From: Chinchilla lanigera
Lineage: Eukaryota > Chordata > Mammalia > Rodentia > Chinchillidae
Direction of reading: 5' to 3'
Length of the DNA: 64,000 nucleotides
Assembly (NCBI RefSeq): GCF_000276665.1
Contig: NW_004955469.1
Span: forward strand, 12,704,409 to 12,768,408
Position numbers and translations under genes: made by a program. Positions 57,062-64,000 of the stretch are shown piece by piece; position 1 is the first letter of the stretch, and each line of letters begins with the position of its first letter. Under the pieces are notes generated by a model. That model searched no databases, had not been told where the DNA came from, and saw nothing but the letters and a program-made list of their open reading frames with translations.

Positions 57062-57673
57062 TGGTGGGTTAACTAATGGTCAACTTGTAACACTCAGCTG
57101 AACTGAATCAGTGTGGTTCTGGGTGTAGAAGGCCCATTTCAGGGTTGTTGCCAGTTACATAAAAGGAGAACTGGAGGGGAAGATGCAGGTGCTGTTAATT
57201 CTCCTGGAGAAGCTTGTCACTTTGGCTCTCCTGACATGAATTTAGCTGTTATCATCAGTGGAGCTTGGGTCCTCACTGTCACTGAGGATGACTGCAGTTG
57301 TCTTTGGGTGAGCTCTGGTCCTTACTTTGAGTATCGCTTCCTGGCTCCAGTGCAGATCCCTCAGCCTGCTGGCACAGATCTTTCACCCCACTGGCACAGA
57401 CTTTCTAGCTTCCACCACTGGCTTCTGGGCCTTCCCAGTGCAGATCCTTGATACAGACTTGCATGAGACATTGCTGCCTCAAGATCTTCAGCTGGAGTCA
57501 TGCAGGACATTGCCATGGGATTCAGGCCCTCAGCAGGATTCTTTGGGTCTCTAGTGTATGGACAGATTTCCTACACTCTTGCATTTGACTCTTCAGGTGA
57601 ATATTATAAAATAATCCTATAAATAATGTGTCTGGTATTAAATCTTTTCCCTTGTAAACCCTGACCACAATAT
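57062..57673 (+). mobile_element. Unnamed LTR-like repeat, copy B
   Basis: Collinear with copy A from tggtgggttaactaatgg to gtaaaccctgaccacaa, sharing 'agcttccaccactgg', 'gggccttcccagtgcagatc', 'gtatggacagatttcctacactct'. It has only one copy of the ~180-bp unit that is doubled in copy A. Confidence 0.7.
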
Positions 57674-57679
57674 CAAGAA

Positions 57680-59935
57680 AGTCATTACTAATGTTCAGGA
57701 AACCAGAAAACAGGGATTGCAAAAGACTGTCACCTATAGTTTCAACTAACTGGCTGGCACTGCTGTCACCTTCACAGAAGGAACTCCTAGACGCAGTGGC
57801 AAAACCTCTTGTCTGTCACCTGCTGAAGCCCACAAGCCTTCCCACCAAGATGCTGGAGCAACCATGGCTTCACTTCTCTCTTACCTCCCAAACATCAGGC
57901 AAATTCTTTCCACTGGTGTATTCTTTAGAGTGAAGGCATCAGGAATATTAGCAGGCTTCCAGTAACTGAAGTACCAAAAATAGCCAAGGACACAGATGGC
58001 ACTGAGCATCAGCAGTCAGCATTGGACTTAGGTGTAATTAAAAGCTCAGGTCCCTCAGTACCTCTTTTTCTTGAATCTATTTGTGCGTTTTGGATTTACA
58101 CACACACACACACACACCAAACTATATAGCTCCAACTATACAATTCTGACATGAAAATATGGTTTCCTATAAAGGAGCACATTCTGTGCTCAGACAACTA
58201 AATGGAATGACCTTAGAATGACTATAATTCCTTTCTCAAACTTGCAGCCATCCCAGGTACTATTCTCACACCATGAGCTCACTTATGAAGTGACTCTCTG
58301 GGGTCCCATCAGGTAACTCTAGGGTCTAGGCAGGCCCAGGGACTGAGGAGCAAGTCCTCTTACCCCTGTTCTAACACAGCCTTGAGTGGGTGGCTGGGAA
58401 ACTTTACAAAAGAAAGCACATGACCTGGACCAGTTTCACTCTGAAATAACTGAACTATCATTTTCAAACAATCACTATTACATACGATTCTAATGTCACA
58501 AAATTGGTAACAAGAAAATTGCATCTAGGATCAGTGAAATGACCCTTCATCTTGCCTTGCAGATTCTTTACTGAAACTGTCTCTCATCTACCAATGACAC
58601 CGGTGCCTTCCACTACTTTACTCACCACTTTCTGCCACCTCCAACTCATCATGTTGAGAAAACCCAGTCCCCAAACTGCTTCAGCTTGTTGGCACACACC
58701 ACACCAGCATTCATCCAAACAAGATCATAGGGATAAAAGACTTAAGCCTTGAAAACAGCAACCTGGAAGCAATGTGGCTTTGGGTGCAGGATCCTACCTA
58801 TGCAATCCATCTTCTAGGAAGAGGGACAGCTTTCTCCTGCCTCCACCATCCACAACAGAGCAGGAGCATGGGCAGGACAGCCACACTCAGGACAAATGTC
58901 CTCTCTCCAGTATCTTTCTGCTCTGAACTACTACCTACTTTTGCGGAGCTATGTCCCATTCCTTCTTCCTGCTCCTCCTGAATACCCTGTGGCTATCAGA
59001 GTTATATGCAGGGGACCTTATTCACTTAGAGGGAGGTATCTTTGTCCTGTGTGATTTTGAGAGGGATGCTTGGGGGCAGACTCAGGTGGGTACAAAGAGA
59101 ATCCTGGAGTTTTATAATGATGAGAGCAGCTCTCAAAGTCAGGGGACCCACCAGAGTTTCACAGCCAAAGCCCTAATCTACAAAGAAGGGATTTTTTTTT
59201 TCTCCTTTGTTCCTGTGACCTCCAAGGAGCTGATGGTGATAGTTGCCTGAGGACTACTCATTAAAAACATCTCCCAGCCACTGATGTCCCAGTGTCCAAG
59301 GTTGGAAATGAGAAAGACGAAAGGTGGTCAGGGAGAACAAGTGGCTTTTAGGACCTCAGCATGGGCTTCCTGAATGTCACTGAACTGAAACAAATTTCAT
59401 TTCCAGGCAGCAAGAAACAGATGAAGTAAGCAATTCAGAGTAGTTGGGCTTGACTTTTGCTGCCTTTACTTTTCTGGTGCCTTCCGAGGTTAAGCATATT
59501 AAGAAGCATCCTGAGACTGTGAAATAACTATGGCAGCTCAAAGGTCCATGTGAGCAAGTGCACAACTTGACTCTACAATCTTTCTACCAGGGAGGCTGTT
59601 AGGATTTTTCCCCCACACATACTTTCTCTCTTTTCCTGCCCAGAGAGCCTCCTCCACATCACAACTCTGCTGGACTGCTGAGTGGCTAGATCAGCTTCCT
59701 ACAAGTTATCATGAAGAACAGTTGTGTCTTGCCCTTAGGAACTAGGAAACCCTGCCTCAGGGTACACTTTGCTCAATGCTGGAAAGACAGTTGCACTCAA
59801 TAAGAGAAGGAGCTGGGAGGCTGCACCTCTGTCCTAGACTTAGAAAACCACTGGGTCCAGCAGCTCTCAAAAGCCCTGAACTGGGAGGGACCTGGCATCA
59901 TACCCAACCCAAGGACACTGTGATCAGTGGACATC
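57680..59935. other. Unassigned sequence with (CA)n and a 99-codon frame
   Basis: About ten CA units at 58,098-58,117. A plus-strand frame at 58,951-59,250 starts MSHSFFLLLLNTLWLSELYA, signal-peptide-like by chance composition, and matches nothing I know. It could be a decayed retroelement or pseudogene. Not called as a gene. Confidence 0.35.
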
Positions 59936-59941
59936 ACAGGG

Positions 59942-59972
59942 CAGTGGTAAGGAACCTATGGCACACACACTG
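59942..59972 (+). mobile_element. Head fragment of the short hAT-like family, copy 4
   Basis: cagtggtaaggaacctatgg then cacacacactg matches the 5' ends of copies 1 and 3. The rest of the element is missing. Confidence 0.5.
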
Positions 59973-59984
59973 CTCCTTCCCAGC

Positions 59985-60185
59985 CCTTCTCTTCATCTCT
60001 GCTTCCTGCCTACTACGAGGTGAGCAGCTTCTCCTCTGTCATGCCCTTCTGTTGTGCTGTTCCTTCTTTGGAGCTAGGTGACCATGGACTGAACCCTCTA
60101 AAACTCCTGAGTCAAAACAAACCTCTCCTTGAAGTTATGGCTGTCCGTCATTGTACCTCAGTGATGAGAAAAGTAACTGAAGCAG
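59985..60185 (+). mobile_element. MaLR-like LTR 3' half
   Basis: 'ggtgagcagcttctcctctgtcatgcccttctg', 'accatggactgaaccctctaaaac', 'aaacaaacctctccttgaag', 'cagtgatgagaaaagtaactg'. Same family as 5,827-6,142. Confidence 0.7.
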
Positions 60186-60189
60186 TAAC

Positions 60190-61060
60190 GAAGAATCAAG
60201 TCTCTAGGTGAGTGCTCTTCGTTCAAGTGGACTACTCTCCAGGTGTTCAGATTCAAGTGACTGAAACACAGCTGAGCTCTGAGGCTTTGGGATATCTAGT
60301 TGGCCAGCCACTTCTGTCCTGCTTCTTTGGACAGGACCTCCCACCAACAGACCATGTGTGATATGGCTCATCCTTGCAAAACCCAAAGAATCAGAGGCAG
60401 GGACAAGATAGAACTGCGTGTCTTCCCTGGTGGCCACCCCTGTCACCCTGGCACTTCTATACCAGCAGATCCATACCAGAGTTTCCATTTCAAACCAAAC
60501 AAACAAACACAAAATATCAATAGAAGACAAAAATTGTCCTAATTCTCTCTTCCAAGTCAGTCATTTGACATGAGCAGTATACCGTGTTACCTACTTTTCC
60601 TACTGGTGACTCTATAGCTAAATTCTCATGCTGTCTTAGCTCCCTCTATTTTCTCAGGAGACTCCTGTATACAGTTCACAAATGCCCTTCACCCCTAAAC
60701 CCACTGTCTTTATCCTCCACATCTCAGAGCTGTTGGTTCTGAGAAAGTGTCATGAACTCTGTGAAACCTGTCATGACCTCTAGGTTCCTTCTGGCCTGGT
60801 TGTCTCTGCTCACTACCCCTACTGATTCTCGATGGTTGAATCCTTGCCCACATCTCTCCTATTCTCATCCAACTTCCCTCTCCTCTGCTTTCCCTGAGAC
60901 AGTGCCCAAACGCTAGCTCTGGCACTGATTTCTTTCCAGAATTCTCTTCCCCATTTCCAAATGCTTGTTCAGTGCTTGTACAGTATTCCAGTGTTCTCAC
61001 TCTTGAAAACTCTGACCAGAAACTAAATTCATTATGATAATAGCAAACAAACTCTTAGAT
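60190..61060. other. Unassigned intron sequence
   Basis: No repeat assigned. A pyrimidine-rich stretch at 60,600-60,960 may be an old LINE remnant. Confidence 0.35.
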
Positions 61061-61064
61061 TTTT

Positions 61065-61265
61065 CAAGAGTTTGAGAGTTTACAGCTGGCTTTTATACCT
61101 ATGTTATATACATGATTCCATTTAAGTCTTGAAAACTTCCTGTGATGTAGGCCAGGCAAGCGTTACTAATCTCATTTCATAGGTGAGGGAACCAGGGACT
61201 CAGAGGAATTGCCAAAGACCAAAGAGCAGTAAATTACTGAGCTAGAACTAAATTCGAGCTTTTCT
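61065..61265 (-). repeat. MIR SINE
   Basis: 'catgattccatttaagtcttgaaaac', 'aatctcatttcataggtgagggaaccagggactcagagg', 'taaattactgagctagaac'. Confidence 0.75.
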
Positions 61266-61299
61266 ACTTTTAATTCTCAGATCAAATATCCAAACAGCT

Positions 61300-61640
61300 G
61301 CCAAATCACAAGATGTTGCCCTCCCTTTCTAATCTCTTTTATCCTGATACTAATCTTAAGCTGCCACTAGGCTACTGGAGGCTCTGTTCCCAGCTTCCTG
61401 GATTATTTCAACAGCGAGCCTCTTGCTTCACCTCACTGATTTTATTCTTTAACCATAGGTTAAGCATCTGGATTACTGCCACCAAATCAACATTTACAGG
61501 ACTTATTGTGTTATTTTCTGGGAAAAGTTTCAATACCTTATACTTCAAAATCCCTATTTTGTATAGGAAATTGCCAGGCAAATGACAGTTTTAGTTAGCC
61601 CAGTAGCAGAATCCTTTGCAACCTGTCCCCAAGCACTGTC
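61300..61640 (+). repeat. Probable L2 fragment
   Basis: 'ctggattatttcaacagcgagcctcttgcttcacctc' parallels L2 'tggattactgcaatagcctcctaactgg'. Flanks are decayed. Confidence 0.4.
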
Positions 61641-61719
61641 CTTGTCAGCTTTACCAGACTGACCCTCCTGAACTTTTATAGCTATATATATAGTTTATAT
61701 AGCTATAAACTTTTGATCT

Positions 61720-62925
61720 TCTTCTAGCCTTTTGATTATTTAATTTTTTATTTGATTTACTTCTCTTCTAATCTTTATTAATTTTCTTCTATTGCTTTGT
61801 GTTTAGTTTGCTCTTCTTTTTTAAAATTTCTTAAGGGAGAAATTTAAATTATTGGTTTTAGATCTCCCTTTTTAAATCAAGGCAGGAAGAGGCAATAAAT
61901 AACTCTTGGATCTGTGCTTTAGCTTTATCTCATAAGTTTTGGTAGGTTGTGCTTTTATTTTCATTCACCTCAAAGTATTTTTTAATTCCTCTTGTGATTT
62001 CTTTATCTGTTATTAAAAAGTGCTGTTTAATTTCCACATTATTTGTGGATTTCCCAAATGTCCTTATTTAATGATTTTCAATAAAATAAAAAAATATACT
62101 TTGTATGATTTCAATTTATTAAGATTGTGTTATGGCCTGTCTTTGAAAATGTTTAGGTAAACTTGAAAAGAATGTGCATTCTGTCCTTGTTGGAGAAATT
62201 ATTCCATGGAAGTCTTTTTAGGCTTGGTTTATAGTGTTGCTCAAGTTTTCTATTTCCTCAGTGATCTTCTGTCTAGTTCTACCTATTATTGAAAGCAGGA
62301 TGCTGAGCTCTTCATCATTATTGAATTGTCTATTGTTCTCTTCAGTTATGTCAGTCTCTGCTTCATGTATTTTGGGGCTCTGATGTTAGCTATATGTATG
62401 CTTATATTTGTATGTCTTCCAGACAAGTTAACCCTTTTACTATTATGAAATTCTTTGGTAAAAATTTTATCTTAGAGTCTTTTTTGGTATAAGAATAGTT
62501 CCTTTTGGCTACATATGCCTTTCATATCCTTAACTATCCTTTTACCTCCAACCTACTTATATTTTTTAAATCTAAAGTGTGTCTCTTAAAGACAGTATAT
62601 AGTTAGACCTCATTTTTAAATCCATTTCACCAATCTCTGCTTTTTGATTAGGCTGCGCTCCAACTGCATTTAATATAGTTAATGATAAAGTAGGACTTAC
62701 ACTGCTATTTTATTGTACTATCTTATTTGCATCTTAAATCATTATTCCTCTATTTCCCCATTACTGTCTTTTTCTGTGATAAATGAATGTTTTCCATGGT
62801 ACAAGTTTAATTTTCTGCTGTTACTTTGAGTTGTTTCCTTAGCAGCTTACCTGGAGATTAAAATTAACATCTTGGTTTATAATATAGTTTGGGTTAGTAT
62901 CAACCTAATTTCTGTGTTCAATTTT
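61720..62925 (-). repeat. Old L1M, ORF1/ORF2 junction and ORF2 N-terminal region
   Basis: Antisense words in L1M order: 'tagctttatctcataagttttgg', 'cattcacctcaaagtattttttaattcc', 'actttgtatgatttcaatttatt', 'cttctgtctagttctacctattattgaaagc', 'catgtattttggggctctg', 'ctaaagtgtgtctcttaaagacagtatatagttag', 'aattaacatcttggtttat'. On the minus strand this is the endonuclease end of ORF2 plus upstream sequence. Non-functional, with stops throughout. Confidence 0.85.
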
Positions 62926-64000
62926 TATTTTTAGTACTTGTTTGCAGTACATAATGATTACATTCATCATAGGGACCTCCCAAAGTATGTAACACATCTT
63001 AATTCCTTTTACATCCCTTTCCCTTTTACTCCAGGTCTAGATCCTCTTCATATTTGCAAATAAGTTTATCACCCTGTTTCCTATTATCTGTTATTTATTT
63101 TGCTCTTTATTTAGACTTTGGGTTTCTCATATAAGAGAAACCATACTTCTGTGTCTGATTTATTTCACTTTAATATTGTGGTTTCAAGGTCCATCCATTT
63201 TCCTGCAAGTGACTCATGTTTATCCTTCTTTATAGCAGAGTAGTATTCCATTGTGTATAAATGCCACATTTTCATTAACCATTCATCTGTTAATGGACAG
63301 GTAGGCCAGTGCTAAGATTTAGCTATTATAAGTTGTGCTACTACAAGCATGAGTATATATGTATCATCATAATATGATGTCTTTAACTCTTTCAAGAAGA
63401 AACCTAGAAGAATATCTGGGTCAAACATAATTTCTATTTTCAGTTTTTTGAGGAATCTCTATATTGATGTCCATATGTCTGTACTACTTTACAATCCACC
63501 AACAATATAGAAAGTTTCCTTTTACCCACAGCCCTGTCAGCACTTGGAATTAACTGATTTCTTGATGCTAGCCATTCTTTCTTGAGTAAAACGGAATTTC
63601 AGTGCTGTTTTAATTTTGTACTTGTCTAGTGGCCAGTGGATGTTAAGCATTTTTCATGTATTTGTTGGGCAATTGTACTTCTTCTGAGAAGTGTATTCAT
63701 TTTATTTCCCCATTTATTGACTGGGTCTTTTATTGGGGGGGCTAATTTTTTGAGTTCTTCATAAATTTTAGGTATTAGTCCTCTGATGTATAGCTGGTAA
63801 AATTTTTTTTCCAATTTTGTAGGTTGTCTTTTTACTCTGTTCAATGTTTCTTTTGCTATGCAGAAGTTTTCTATTTGATTTAATCCCATTTGTTGATTAT
63901 TGGTGTTATTTCTTCTGCAATTGGGATTCTGTTCAGGAAGTCTTTGCCTATGTCTATGTCTTCACGGGTTTTACCTATTTATCTTCCAGCAAATTAAGTG
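62926..64000 (-). mobile_element. Younger L1, 3' end and ORF2 C-terminal region (continues past window)
   Basis: The 3' terminus is marked by a T-rich tttttattttta at about 62,926. The 3' end region carries 'gtccatccattttcctgcaagtg' and 'gtagtattccattgtgtataaatgcc'. The ORF2 C-terminal region, 87 codons at 63,626-63,889 (minus), contains 'FCIAKETLNRVKRQPTKLEK' and 'GLIPKIYEELKK', like L1 ORF2 near its end. A frame break follows upstream at the 'gggggggc' run (about 63,735), and the downstream part lacks a long frame, so this is a dead copy. Confidence 0.88.

Larger units (their letters stand above)
23259..64000 (-). other. GALNT14: GALNT14 intron 1 (part)
   Basis: Sequence upstream of exon 2 on the minus strand. 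Over 40 kb without a supported exon fits the very long first intron I recall for this gene in other mammals. Exon 1, encoding the short cytoplasmic tail and the membrane anchor, was not found here. An unannotated alternative first exon cannot be excluded by eye. Confidence 0.75.

Noticed and set aside
58951..59250. 99-codon frame with a signal-peptide-like start
   Set aside because: Hydrophobic start and open frame are suggestive, but nothing matches a known protein. The upstream sequence lacks a recognised promoter and the neighbourhood is repeat-derived.
63626..63889. 87-codon frame as a possible gene
   Set aside because: It is the C-terminal part of L1 ORF2 in a dead L1 copy, so it is annotated as repeat.

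Overview
This window is intronic mammalian DNA, most likely from a squirrel-family rodent. The host signal comes from tRNA-derived ID-type SINEs (copies at 12.66, 19.25 and 54.70 kb) and fused B1-plus-ID dimers (2.94 and 46.86 kb) of the type I associate with Sciuridae. They sit on a background of old placental repeats (MIR, L2, MER5, MER20, MLT1, MLT2, MST-like LTRs and L1M). There are no bacterial-style genes, operons or CRISPR arrays. The many short open frames look like chance frames in repeats and introns.

One coding exon is clear: 23,089-23,258 on the minus strand. It encodes 56 complete codons of a polypeptide N-acetylgalactosaminyltransferase and matches GALNT14 exon 2 (end of the stem region and start of the catalytic domain). 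Everything from 1 to 23,088 should then be GALNT14 intron 2, and 23,259 to 64,000 intron 1. The gene runs right to left. I found no further GALNT14 exon, no exon of another gene and no RNA gene.

Layout: 0-23 kb is intron 2. It holds an MLT1 LTR with a nested SINE, an L2 split by a MaLR-like LTR, scattered MIRs, an L1M 3' end (12.9 kb), a MER5 cluster with a SINE inside it (18.8-19.4 kb), and a MER20 split by an LTR-like insert (20.1-20.7 kb). 23-64 kb is intron 1. It holds three MLT2 LTRs that each carry a GT/TG microsatellite at the same place, two copies of an LTR-like family I cannot name (25.9 and 57.1 kb), an MST-like LTR (43.2 kb), long L2 copies (37.5 and 50.0 kb), a Tigger-like miniature transposon (51.3 kb), and two L1 segments in minus orientation that abut at 62.93 kb and run off the window end.

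Between repeats lie unique, motif-rich stretches that look like candidate conserved non-coding elements. The clearest single motif is a perfect 25-bp palindrome at 27,665-27,689 containing a consensus estrogen response element. I see no evidence of a wholly new biological system. The value lies in the exon details, the nested insertions, two nearly tail-only retroinsertions and the regulatory candidates.
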